Shown here: in pieces, positions 1-10,604 of the stretch
Layout of the letters: each line of letters opens with the position of its first letter
How positions within the stretch are numbered: the stretch's first letter is position 1
NCBI GenBank assembly: GCA_021464415.1
Contig: CM038471.1
Location: forward strand, 15,290,422 to 15,354,421
Length of the DNA: 64,000 nt
Reading direction: 5' to 3'
Origin: Lonicera japonica
Lineage: Eukaryota > Streptophyta > Magnoliopsida > Dipsacales > Caprifoliaceae
Made by a program: the position numbers and the translations under genes
Notes under the pieces: model-generated
What the model was told of the DNA's origin: nothing
Seen by the model: only the letters and a program-made list of their open reading frames with translations
Database searches by the model: none

Positions 1-1541
1 CTGAGGCATCGAGAGTGGAAACTTATAAAAGAGCTTCAGCGGTACAACTTAGTCGTACGCCGAAATGAAAACATGGCTTTCCTTTCAAATCTTGTGGCCA
101 GACCAGTGACGCAGAGTCAAGTTATTGAGAGCCAATGGTATGACGAGGAGTTAGCAAAGTGTCGAGATCAACTTCAATCAGGAATCGAAATGGAAGGTTT
201 TACATTAGGTACCAATGGTGGATTGAGATACAAAAAGAAACTAGTTGTACCAAGGCTTAACAACGAACTTAAAGAAGCCATCATGGCCGAAGCCCACAAT
301 TCAAGATTTTCTATTCATCCAGGGGGCACTAAGATGTACCGAGATTTAAAACGTACTTATTGGTGGCAAGGAATGAAACGAGAGATGTAGCTCAATTTAT
401 TTCTCGCTGTTTAACTTGTCAAAGGATAAAGGTTGAACACCAGAAGCCTGCGGGTCAACTTCAACCCCTTCCTATCCTGGAGTGGAAATGGGATAATATC
501 ACAATGGACTTTCTGATGGGTTTACCGAGTACGCAGCGGAAGCACAACGTAGTTTGGGTTATTGTGGATCGACTTACCAAGTCGGCTCATTTTTTACCAA
601 TTCAGGAGACCGATTCTTTGGAAAAGCTGGTAAAACTCTATATTAACGAGATCGTTCAACTCCATGGCATTCCAGTTTCAATAGTGTCCGATCGTGATTC
701 TAGATTTACTTCACATTTTTGGGAAGCACTTCAGCGCTCGTTGGGCACGCGATTAGATTTTAGTACAGCTTTTCATCCGCAGACTGATGGGTAATCTGAG
801 TGGACAATCCAAATCCTTGAGGATATGCTACGAGCCTGCATACTTGATTTTCGTGGAAATTGGGATGAGTACCTACCACTCGCCGAGTTCGCCTATAATA
901 ATAGTTTCCAAGCCAGTATTGGGATGGCTCCATTCGAAGCATTATATGGAAGACCGTGCAAATCTCCCGTTTGTTGGATTGAGGTAGGTGAAGCAGCAAT
1001 TTTAGGACCACAGTTGTTGCAAGACACTAAGGAGAAGATCAAACTTATCAAACAACGGTTACTAACTCCCCAAAGCCAACAAAAGAGTTATGCCGACAAA
1101 AGAAAGCGATCACTTGAGTTCGAAGAGGGTGATTATGTATTTCTTAAGGTCAAGCCCCAACATGGCATTGTCTGTTTCGGTAACAAAGGAAAGTTAACCC
1201 CTCGATATGTAGGACCGTTTGAAATTATTCAGCGTGTTGGTTCAGTTTCATATCGCCTAGCCCTGCCATCACAGTTACAGTGAATCCATGATGTATTCTA
1301 TGTGTCCATGCTTCGGAGGTCTATTCCTGATCCTTCACATGTATCTCCGGTCGAAGAACTTGAAGTTAATGAAGATGTGTCATATGAAACCCATCCAGTA
1401 GCAGTAGTAGACCGGAAGGAACAAGTTCTTCGTAACAGGGTTATCCCGCTCGTCAAGGTAATGTGGCTTCATCACGTGGGAACTAGAATCAAAGATTCAA
1501 ACCAAGTACACACACTTATTGCAATGAGGTAATTTCCATTC
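1..1541 (+). pseudogene. Ty3/gypsy pol 3' part (integrase and chromodomain-like tail), element A
   Basis: This is the end of a gypsy polyprotein entering from the left edge. The zinc-binding H2C2 domain is visible (HNSRFSIHPGG, then CLTCQ), followed by the DD35E core: Asp at 507-509 (TMDF), Asp at 690-692 (VSDRD) and Glu at 798-800, with 35 residues between the last two. The C-terminal GPFE..RVGSVSYRLALP module and the tail around VVDRKEQVLRNRVIPLVKV match the chromodomain-type end of Tekay/Del-like chromoviruses. The gene is dead. A two-base AG repeat near 381-386 shifts the frame inside the zinc domain. Stops stand at 792-794 (TAA, expected CAA) and 1281-1283 (TGA, expected CGA). A further frame slip near 1474 scrambles the tail, although TWELESK can still be read in another frame. 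Minus-strand element M carries a closely related, also broken, copy. Confidence 0.93.
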
Positions 1542-1573
1542 TTTCTATTTTAATTTCGAGGGCAAAATTTATT

Positions 1574-1585
1574 AAGGAGGGGAGG
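1574..1585 (+). other. Polypurine tract of element A
   Basis: A purine run, AAGGAGGGGAGG, lies directly before the TGTAACACCCG start of the 3' LTR. It primes plus-strand DNA synthesis in this class. The same tract appears in reverse beside the 3' LTR of element M at 44596-44609. Confidence 0.85.
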
Positions 1586-2011
1586 TTGTAACACCCGTAA
1601 GTTAAATATATTGTATTATCCTTTATTTTGCAACTTTCCGGTTCTGGACGCGGGAGTGTTTGCTCGGGCAGTATCCAAATATAAGGAAGGTTACTACACT
1701 GTTTAATAGGTGTCATTACATTTCTATTTTAGGTTAGGAAGATTCATCTTTAGTGTTCCAGTCAAAATTCGCGGAATTTCACAGTTAAGATTTTTCCCCA
1801 CAAAACGACCTTTAGTCATTCGAGATATCGTAACTTTTTTGTTTTATATCGGAATGGAACCCCATTTATGCCATTGGAAAGATATTTCAATTTCCAAGAA
1901 CTTTTGTGTTCGGCCCGGAACCTAATTCCCACTTCTCGTTGGTCAAAACAGGGATACAAGATCAGTCGGAAGCATAAACAATCAATTCTGAGCATGAACC
2001 AACCTCCAGAG

Positions 2012-2093
2012 CCATGTAGTCGACTACATGGAGTGGGGGAGTCGACTAGATGATGTACTCGACTACATGAACAATAATGTAGTCGACTACATT
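2012..2093. repeat. Palindrome array, AGTCGACT core (LTR A)
   Basis: Two perfect palindromes, CCATGTAGTCGACTACATGG at 2012-2031 and AATGTAGTCGACTACATT at 2076-2093, flank two imperfect copies (about 2039-2050 and 2052-2069). The function is unknown. LTR C carries the same core at the equivalent place (12636-12716). Confidence 0.9.
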
Positions 2094-2794
2094 GCCATGT
2101 AGTGGTCAAAATCGTGTTTTTTAAGCTTGGACTCGATTTTTATATTATTTACACCCCTTATTCTCTTCCATTTCGATTAGGGCAAGGGGAGAGAGTAGAG
2201 AGAAGTGAGAGATCATGGAGATGGGTTCACGAGAGTGATTCTACCTCATCCTACAACCCAAAACAAGAATCAAACACATCATCACCATCATCTTCTTCCT
2301 TCTTCCATTTCCTCCAAGTTAGGGCTCAAAGCTTAATGGGGGAATCTTACGTTATCGAGGTATGAACACTAGTAGTAAAACCTATTTTAAGAGTTTATGC
2401 ACCAAATCACCATTTTTATACAAATTTGGGGGTTTTCTATATATATATATATATATCTATTGGTGCATATATATGACCTTTTGGTCTATAAATTATGATG
2501 GAAATGGTTGATTATTACTTATAAATCATAGTATATCATATTTCCCCATGTATCTCTTCTATTTCCTTGATTTATGACAAACCCTTGTTCCTGGCTTCTA
2601 GCGCGCAGGTACTTATTAGTCCGTATGGTAAAATAAACCTTTGATACACTCTTTATCTTACATGAGATTCATGAAACGGACTATTATATCTTTTTACATT
2701 ATGTATACGACTGTATAATTATTATTGGGATATTCATAGTTTTCTTATACAGAGTAGTCAACACCGCTCGTACCATGTAGATGGTTATTACCTG

Positions 2795-2895
2795 TAGCGT
2801 TTAGCCTCGGTGGCTATGTGAGTATTATTGTAGCGCATGCTTTTGTGGCTGCGTGAGGTAGCGTGTGCCTTCGTGGCTGCGTGAGGTAACGTCTA
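2795..2895 (+). repeat. Short tandem repeat of about 36 bp in LTR A
   Basis: Two to three imperfect copies of a GTAGCGY...GTGGCTGCGTGAG unit follow one another. A related reverse-oriented repeat lies in LTR C near 11505-11570, which supports homology of the two LTRs. Confidence 0.6.
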
Positions 2896-3760
2896 GGTGG
2901 ACCTGGTAGGTGGTCCCTGCCTTGGGCAGAAGAAACCGAGTTGCCGGCTATCTCTGTGCACAGTAGATGTATAAAAATCCTAGACGTGAGTATGATACAT
3001 GATTGATGTGATATAGACCTGGTCGCGGTGTCTTGAGATTATGTATATTACGTTGATTATATATATTTATGACTTATGAATACGGACTAGTCACAAACTC
3101 TCTTTATAAAGGCTTACATTATATATATACATGTTTTTCTTACAAAATCCTATAGTTTCTACTAGGCCCGTTTGGCTCACACTTTTTCCTACGCAGGTAC
3201 TTCTAAGGAGGGTACGGGAAGAGCTGATAAGGGAAAGGCCGACAAATCCTAGTCTCCTCTGATACTGTAGTACGAGGGCCTTCCACTACGGAAAGGTTGT
3301 GTTACCAATCTTGTTGTAATATAACTTGATTTATATTAACTAGGCATGTTTGTATAATCTTTGTAGCTTGCTTGAAGTCGTGGAGACTTTGCTACTTATT
3401 ACTGTTCTGTTGATCTATGTATATATTTTGTGGATATTTATTATCCTCCTATCTTTTTCTTATTGTTATGTATAGCAAAGTTGGAGGAACATGTTAATTG
3501 TTTAGTGCTATCCTGTTGTGGACGAGTGACTTACCTTTTATTTAACCGGTGCGTAACGGTACAGACTAATTTGTAAGGCATGAATTAACAAGAGGGTAAC
3601 CTACAACTCTAGCGTGTTCCCATTTGGTGGTGTTATTTGTGCTTAGCCATTGCCTATTTTCTTGTTTCATTAGAATTTCTTAATTTAAACTCACCCCCGC
3701 CGTCGCGTACGGCTCCGTGACCAACCGTGTTCCAGAGGTTCTCCCTCTTAATATATATTG

Positions 3761-5033
3761 GAGGTAATATAAGAATATACGCGGATTATTTTGAATGGAT
3801 TGGAATATACATAGAGACTCGTTTGACTATCACAATGAACTAATACATAAAGTGAAAAGTTCTAATGACTATTGAGCCTTAGAGGTAGTATACGGGTGTG
3901 TGAACACATATGATTCATGAGGTTAACGGGTTGGATCATACCAAATGTAAAATATTAATAATTAAAGTGGGAACCATAGCCAATGGGGTAGCTAGATGGG
4001 AGAACATCGTAACGTGACTCTTGTGGTGGAAGGATGTAAAGTATAGATGCGAATGTTCATAACATATCATGAATAATCTAGTGGTGAAGCCTATAGTCGG
4101 CCAAGCATGGGAATTCATAATGAATTAATAAGAAAAGGGCAATGATGAATGCTTGGCCTATAGTTATCAACTCTCGGTACAAGTACGGGACCGTTGAGGA
4201 TGAGTATTGATTCACCTTATAGAACAAATCCACCTAAGCATGACGAACCATAGGAAGTCAGAGATCAATTACGATACACTTAGAATAAGATTTCCGAGAG
4301 CAACGCGTATTCAGGAAGGGGTCAAATCTAGGAATTGGTGAGGATGGGACTGGTTAGTACATGGTATAGCTTCCGGTGACTCAGATGGGAATCCTAGTAG
4401 GGTTCGGCATGCATTTGTGTCTGGATAGCATTGCATAACATTATTTTCAAACTATCCTAATAAAATAAAGTAATTACTTTTTATAAAACCTGCTCGTGCC
4501 TGTGTTTCTTATATGTCCTTTATATTCAAAACTTTGTAGTTCCCACTAAACTCAAATTTGACTCATTCTCCTTTTCTAACTGTTTTGCAGGTTGGGCTTC
4601 GGGGATTAGGGCGTGGCGTGTGTGTCTAGAAGCCTCTGATGTCTAAGACCATTGCAGTCCTTAGATTAAGGACTAAGTTGTGTAATTGCATTGTATATGG
4701 AGTTTTATTTATAAACTGGACTTTGATTTTAGTAAATGATGTGTAAAGCGAATTTGTATGAACACTTTATATGTGGAATGGATTTAAAAATGTGGTTGAA
4801 TTCAATTTCATGTGCATGTAAATGGTTTAAAACCTCACAGGTTGGTTTGTTTCTTAAACGAACTCCACATGCCGAAATTTTATAAAATGGGATTTTGTTT
4901 GATCATATTTTTTTATTAAGAAAAGTTTTTAAAAGTTATGATTTTTATATTTCAAACCCGTCGTTGCACACGGCATCCGTGATTAACCAGGTCCCGGAGG
5001 TGAAACTCTCGGAGCTGGAATCGGGACGTCACA
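3761..5033 (+). mobile_element. Partial second gypsy LTR (LTR B), 3' portion
   Basis: This repeats the LTR 3'-half layout in the same orientation as LTR A: a TTTGACTCATTCTCC block near 4560, a TTGCAGGTTGGGCTTCGG segment near 4586, and a terminal stretch that ends CGGGACGTCACA at 5033. No TGTAACACC start was found on its left. It therefore looks like a truncated LTR fused to LTR A, either by deletion or by recombination. The left boundary is a guess. Confidence 0.6.
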
Positions 5034-5580
5034 CAATCAGAGTTTCTAGAGTATACATGATGATGCTGGGCAAAGATGGTTATTGGAGCGAGTATGTAAA
5101 GTCCCGTAATGTCATTGGCCTTATTATTAACTTTAGGTGTTTATTTATTTACTTATTTTGAGGAGACTAAAAATTTATTTTATAGAAAGAGGTTATTAAT
5201 TTTCAAATTTTAGAGTTTGATTAGGAAAGGAAATTTAATTTTTATCAAATTCCATAAGAGTGGAATTCTACCATTTTTTAGTGGGAACAACTACATAGGA
5301 TTTAAGCACTCATTCAATTTTTGCTTTAACAAGCCTTCGAATGCTTGATAGTTTCTTCGGTTCTTTACTTGTTCTTAGACTTTGATCTTCAGTGATTTAT
5401 ATGTCAATGTTTGCTTTGATCAAAGATATTGAGTGATGCAAGCCAATGACATTTTAATATTTTAGAGGAATGATTTCGATTTGAATTGTCGGTTTTGTTC
5501 CACATATGATAATGATTAAATTGTGGCTGCACTTAAATTAACACACATGTTAATAATCTAAACAAAAATAATAATCTACA
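5034..5580. other. Unassigned AT-rich spacer
   Basis: I recognise no gene, RNA or repeat terminus here. The sequence is AT-rich, and the only open frames are short and start inside the preceding LTR. Confidence 0.5.
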
Positions 5581-6461
5581 CTACGCCCGGCTCGCTAGTC
5601 AAAAACTGATCCCGTCTCGAGACACCTGCATCATGAAAAAAGAAAGGGGGCAGTACATAACATACAAGAGTAAAAAACATCTCAACATAATATTTTATCA
5701 ACAATAAAATATTCACAACAACAATCTCTAGAATTCAACAATATCAAAAAATTCAACAAATCATCAACATGCCTCATACGCGAGTCCCTCTCGGTAACAT
5801 ATTAAAAACTACCTGCCTCACTCACCTTACCATGTCGAAGCTAATCTCCAAGCCTTAAATGACTGGCTTATTAGGACTGATTGGCGAGTAAGCTTAACTA
5901 TGCACCAATTAGTCCCACCGTAATTTAGCCAATGTCAATAAATAACACTAATTAATGAGGCCAAATAAATACACCGAATTCAATCAACGTAATGAATTCA
6001 AGAAGAATACAACGTCCGGGACAACAAATGAGCACTATAGAAATTTAAATGCATGTTAAGTACAGCTCCTTACCTTAAAAATAGTATAAATTTACCACCA
6101 TAATGATCACTCCAAATTTAGAAAAGTCCACTATCTTTCTTTCTAAACCCTTTGGCCATCTCTCTGTTTTCTCAACTCTCTTCTTATATACCTCTAATTA
6201 TTTTTACTACTTTTATAAGAAATATATAAGATTAGTAAAAGAATGAGTTGGCCCAGTAATTCGCCAACAGCCACGTTGTCCCATAGGTGGTGACTAATCT
6301 TAAAGGTACACCAAAAACACCACTAACCTCCACGTGTATATCTCCCACTTATACATCTTTTACATTAATATACACCCACACACACACAATATATATATAT
6401 ATATATGAATGTATAAATAATATTATTATAATTATACATTTTTATCAATATAAAACTATGG
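5581..6461 (-). mobile_element. Possible decayed LTR remnant
   Basis: It ends in GGGATGTTACA at about 6461, which resembles the start of a minus-strand gypsy LTR. It also contains TA- and CA-rich microsatellites. I could not find a matching left terminus or a target-site duplication, so this assignment is tentative. Confidence 0.3.
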
Positions 6462-6945
6462 GATGTTACAGATCTCTAGACCTATGTTAATCCGGTACAA
6501 TGTATGTTTACAATGTGAGTAAATGATTTTTAGTTATATGCTTAAGATCTTAAAAGGTGTTTATGTAAGAACCTTTCTCTTAAATTTGGCACTTACTCAG
6601 ATATATATATATATATATATATATAATGGATTTAGTTTATCATAAACATATATAACCCATGAGCACAAATAAACTCATAGATGGAGGAATATATGATATG
6701 TGTGCGGCTATACATATATTTATAATTATGGGTTTGGGATATGTAGGTGTAGGTGAAATTCACCTCTCAAGTATGGGTTTCATATTAAGGGGAGGTGGGT
6801 TTTTCCACCATGGCTAAGGGTCTGTGTGTCATCCAGAAGGGTGGGATTTATAAATGCATATATATGATATATAGTGGGTCAGGAGGAAAAGTGGGGCTTA
6901 AATGATGATGATGATGATGATAATGAATGTTTGTTTTGGCTACTC
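6462..6945. other. Unassigned AT-rich DNA with microsatellites
   Basis: An (AT)n run lies at about 6601-6625 and a (GAT)n run at about 6904-6921. No coding or mobile-element signature is recognisable in between. Confidence 0.5.
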
Positions 6946-7184
6946 TGATGTGGCAAGAAATTGGTATATTATAACCCACTAATATATACTTTGGAGAGCA
7001 TATATTTTTATATTTGTTGTGTTTTTAGTGCTTCTCAGGTGCTTAGAATTTAATAGAGCAAGTTGGCTTTTAAACGAAGTAATTCGGAATTAATACGGAA
7101 AAGTCATGGCAAGAAGAAAATGGGAAAGCTGGGCATTTCAAATTCAAATTCAAAAGAATTAAATTAATTATACAAGGAATGTTC

Positions 7185-7238
7185 TAGCATAGTTGGTATG
7201 TGGAGTAACTATTCATATGTTGGATTTGAGTTCTACTC
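7185..7238 (+). promoter_or_regulatory. tRNA-like Pol III A/B boxes in repeat E copy 1
   Basis: TAGCATAGTTGG at 7185-7196 is a close match to the polymerase III A box, and GAGTTCTACTC at 7228-7238 is a B-box-like sequence. The starts lie 43 bp apart, as in tRNA genes. The second E copy has equivalent boxes with the same 43-bp spacing at 62816 and 62859. Either an ancestral SINE insertion or an internal promoter could explain it. No full tRNA fold was built. Confidence 0.5.
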
Positions 7239-7261
7239 ATGGCAGCAGCACATTTGTTTTT

Positions 7262-7552
7262 GAATCAGCCTTAATTAATTGCATTACCTTTGAAGCTAAG
7301 CAAAGTGGATCAAGCCCACTCACCAAATGCATACAAGCCCATGCGGGCCACTATAGCAAAAGCCCCACACGGGCCCAAGTCAACAAGCCAATAAAGTAGC
7401 CGGCTCAGCAAGCTCCTAATCGCCAACCCATTAGGCAAAGAAAGCCTTATAAGTCATTTTATCAATTATAAAAATAGAGTAGTTGCAGCATTGAATCAAC
7501 CTTAATTAATTGCATTAGCTTTGAAGCTAAGCAAAGTGGACCAAGCCCACTC
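7262..7552 (+). repeat. Tandem repeat of about 235 bp (units 1 and start of 2)
   Basis: Unit 1 (7262-7492) and the beginning of unit 2 (7493-7552) both start GAATCAnCCTTAATTAATTG. Unit 2 is interrupted after 60 bp by the E2 insertion. The rest of unit 2 and all of unit 3 lie at 26156-26590. The second E copy near 62.8 kb lacks this expansion. Confidence 0.85.
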
Positions 7553-7959
7553 TATAATACCCCATTCCTTTATTTTTGAGTGAATCTTTCTTTTAAGCTT
7601 GTTGAGGCCAAATCTCCGTTAAGAAGTGAACATTGGGTTCCAAACCCCTCGTACTTGACCTAACACTTCTAGAATGTCATATTAAGTAGATTAAGTTCGT
7701 AGGAGCAATCGTTTCATTATTCAGGTGACCCGAATTGGAAACAAGAAGCAAATCGTACGTTTTGAACTTTTCAGAAAAGTTAATTTTTAGGAAACTTTAA
7801 GAAGCCATAACTTCTTCATCCGATGTCCAAATGACTCTCCATTTGTGGCCACGTTTTCATTTGATTCCTCTCTACAAGTTTCATGTTCATCCCGAAGCGA
7901 GATTCCAACATCTCTAGGGTCTATGGGTTATTACAATAGGCGAGCTTAGTGTTGAGCCG

Positions 7960-8119
7960 AGTAAGATCGATCTTACTAGGGTCAAATTGGAGCAGATTCC
8001 AAACATAACACTTTTCGGATGGAGTAAGACAGGTCTTACTACTAAGATCAATTTTACACATCAGAAATCACTGGCAAACCAAACCAGTGCACTTTTTACC
8101 CGGACTAAGATCGATCTTA
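7960..8119. repeat. Palindrome array, AAGATCGATCTT core (LTR E2)
   Basis: The array holds the perfect palindromes AGTAAGATCGATCTTACT (7960-7977) and TAAGATCGATCTTA (8106-8119). Two imperfect copies lie between them, near 8020-8039 and 8042-8055. It occupies the same relative LTR position as the differently sequenced arrays in the other LTRs. Confidence 0.88.
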
Positions 8120-8725
8120 ATCATCAGTACAAACCCATTTTGACTACTTTTAACCCGTTTTTCTCACCTTTTATCACAACAAAACATCCATTTTTGAGCT
8201 TCAAGTGTAATACCCTGTACTTTATTTTGTTTTAAATGGAATTTTGTAAGCTTATTTATACGCATGTGAGTAATCGTTTGGTGATTCGGATGGCCCGAAT
8301 CGATTTCGGATAGTAAATAAGAAGTTTTGGTTCTTCACGATTCGTTAACTCTAGCAAACTTTGAGCTATCGTAATTTATTCAGTCTTTATCCGATTAAGA
8401 TTTTGTCCATGTTAGTGTTTAGGTTTCATACCATTCTACAACTTTTGCGTTTTGGCAGAAGTCCAATTCACATTCCTCGTGGGTCAAAACAGGTGCAAAG
8501 TAGGCCCATTGCAAAATCCTGGTCATTCGGCAGCGCTTTGGCAGAGCACTGTCTTCAATGAAATTTTGGGAAAAATCTATCCAGAATTTGGGAAACTTTC
8601 TCTTAGAAAGTTGTATATCTTTGAAATACCTTTCCGTAGACATAAAGATCACCTCAATCGGAGTTCCGAGCGAAAAGTTATGGCCAAAATAAAAACAGTG
8701 CTCCAGGGCCCAAAAGTTATAGCTC

Positions 8726-8821
8726 GGACCGGTATGGCGTTTTTGGCATACCGGTCCGGCACCAAAATTTTGGGAAAATTGACCCCCGCGGGCTGGTATT
8801 GGGTATTTTGCATACCGGTCC
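8726..8821. repeat. Inverted-repeat array, CATACCGGTCC half-sites (LTR F)
   Basis: GGACCGGTATG (8726-8736) pairs perfectly with CATACCGGTCC (8747-8757) around a 10-nt loop. A further CATACCGGTCC half-site lies at 8811-8821. It sits at the same LTR position as the simple palindromes of the other families. Confidence 0.85.
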
Positions 8822-9857
8822 GCCAGTTAACTATTCCCACCGACTTAAACTCGTTTTAAAGCATTTTTAACCCATTTTTCACCCCATTTTCGGGGGAAGC
8901 TTCTAGAGAACACTAAAGGGAGATGGGAGCTCGTGCGTAAGGGTTCTCGGAGAGATTTTTAACGCATCTTTCATCCTTTATCAAAGAATCAAAGCTCCAA
9001 ATTACTTGAATCTCTTCCTCCTTCACTATTCATCATCTTCTACTTTGATTCTTTGCCATGAGAGCTCGTGGGTAAGCAGTGACTGCATGTGTTGGAGTTT
9101 AAGCTTCTTCTATTTGGGGTTTTTGCTATTCTATAAACACGGTGATGCGAGAGATTCGGGGTTTATACGACTTTAAAACTCAATTATATAGTTTAAATGA
9201 TTACAAAACATGTAGTATGACTTGTTTGATGAAACTTATCATGTTTTTCCCCATGTTTTCCTTAAGGGAATTATAATACATCTTTTGAGTGCATTTATAA
9301 ATGGTTGTAAAGGTTCAAATCTGGAATTTGAAGTCATAAATGCTATATACATATGAAACCTTTGTATTATCCAACCATATGAAGTATTCCATGGATTCTT
9401 GACTCCTAAAAATTGATAAAAATGAACCGTTGTTGTTTCTACACATAATGGAATACGAGGTTGGGCTCGTGGAAGTGTATATGGCATAAATTACTTCAAA
9501 TGTTTGTGAAGTGACATGAATGCACGTTTTGAGGCAAAGTATGCCATTTATACTTGACGTAGTGTGCTAATTGAATTATAAGAGATATCCCTTGGATGTA
9601 TGGATGCTATTTGTAATGAAATTGAATTGTTAATATTTTATACACATCAAGGGATATCTAACTAGAATTGCTAAAGGGTATATGGCATAGATTGCTTCAT
9701 GTGATTACTAAATAGCATTCTATGCATATTATGCATTACATTTGTGTCAACCGGAATCTTAAAGATCCTTTAGCAAGCTTGGATCATTCTTCTGGCCTAT
9801 CGTATAGGCATACATCTTTTATCAGTATGCCAGGAGCTTCTTATGATTATTGTATCG

Positions 9858-9945
9858 TTCTGGATGTGACATGATCCTGATATGGATCCGGATATGATTA
9901 TCTTCTGGATGTGATATGATCCTGATATGGATCCGGATATGATTC
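9858..9945 (+). repeat. Two-copy tandem repeat of about 44 bp in LTR F
   Basis: Two adjacent copies of a TGGATGTGAYATGATCCTGA unit each run on into GGATCCGGATATGATT. The 3' LTR has the same pair at about 20058-20141, so the duplication predates the insertion of F. Confidence 0.8.
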
Positions 9946-10604
9946 TATTGTAGCCCTTCGATTGTGAAAGGATTATGTATTGATCTGTGCCTATCGGGAT
10001 GGAAAATAAGTAAGGCCTGGTGCCCTTGGGTTGAAAATTCCTAAACCTCCGGAGGGCATCAAAGCGTCGGCTGTCTAGAGCCAGCGGTGTGTAGCCCAAA
10101 AATCTAGACAACGGTAAGGCACTGATGGTTCTGTGGTTATGTTACTATTGGTGGACGTGTGGTCCAAATTGATTATGATCGAAGATATAGCCTGGGGCCG
10201 ATGGGCCAATTTATGATTATTGTCGGATTTTCTCTCGGGCGGTCAGGCCCCTGCTATACTTCGGTTCGGTATGGATATATTCTGGCTACGTGGCTCTGAG
10301 GTTGACACAAGGGAGGTAACTTGCATATGCATGAGCACGTATAGTTTCATATGATGATGGTTTTAAAACCAAAGCATTTGTTATAATATGAATTGTTGTT
10401 GAACTGTAAATTGTATTCTCATTATGTTATCCACTATTTTCCCCCTACTGAGCTGTGAGGTCAACCCGTGTTTTATTTACAATTTCAGGTACTCAGGGGG
10501 CGTACGATGGTAACGGGACTATGGTTCAGGAACGAAATAGATGGCTCTGATACAGATTCACTTTTTGTTATATATATGTTATCTTGGGAAGCCACAGCTA
10601 GCCC

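Larger units (their letters stand above)
1587..3760 (+). mobile_element. 3' LTR of element A (right end truncated)
   Basis: It starts TGTAACACCCG immediately after the polypurine tract. It runs through the layout shared by the gypsy LTRs here: an upstream block, a palindrome array at 2012-2093, and a GGCTCAC-type block near 3170. Near 3690-3745 comes the terminal motif ending GTGACCAACCGTGTTCCAG. The expected GGGG..TTACA terminus is not visible after about 3760, where sequence resembling a different LTR begins. The right boundary is therefore approximate. Confidence 0.75.
6946..7552 (+). mobile_element. LTR-like repeat E, copy 1, left part
   Basis: It begins TGATGTGGCAAGAAATTGG. A related copy begins TGATGTAACAAGAAATTGG at 62576, so the shared TGATGT probably marks the true start. 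This copy is cut at 7552 by solo LTR E2 and resumes at 26156. It contains a tRNA-like segment (7185-7238) and a tandem repeat. The later part, with the AGAGTCGAGAGACCAAATTA motif near 27262, resembles long LTRs of Tat/Athila-type gypsy elements. That class assignment is inference. Confidence 0.6.

Noticed and set aside
2102..2365. A possible small exon with a serine-rich tail and a following GT.
   Set aside because: It lies within LTR A, just after the palindrome array, and similar leader-like sequence occurs in the other LTRs. No host gene signal is present.
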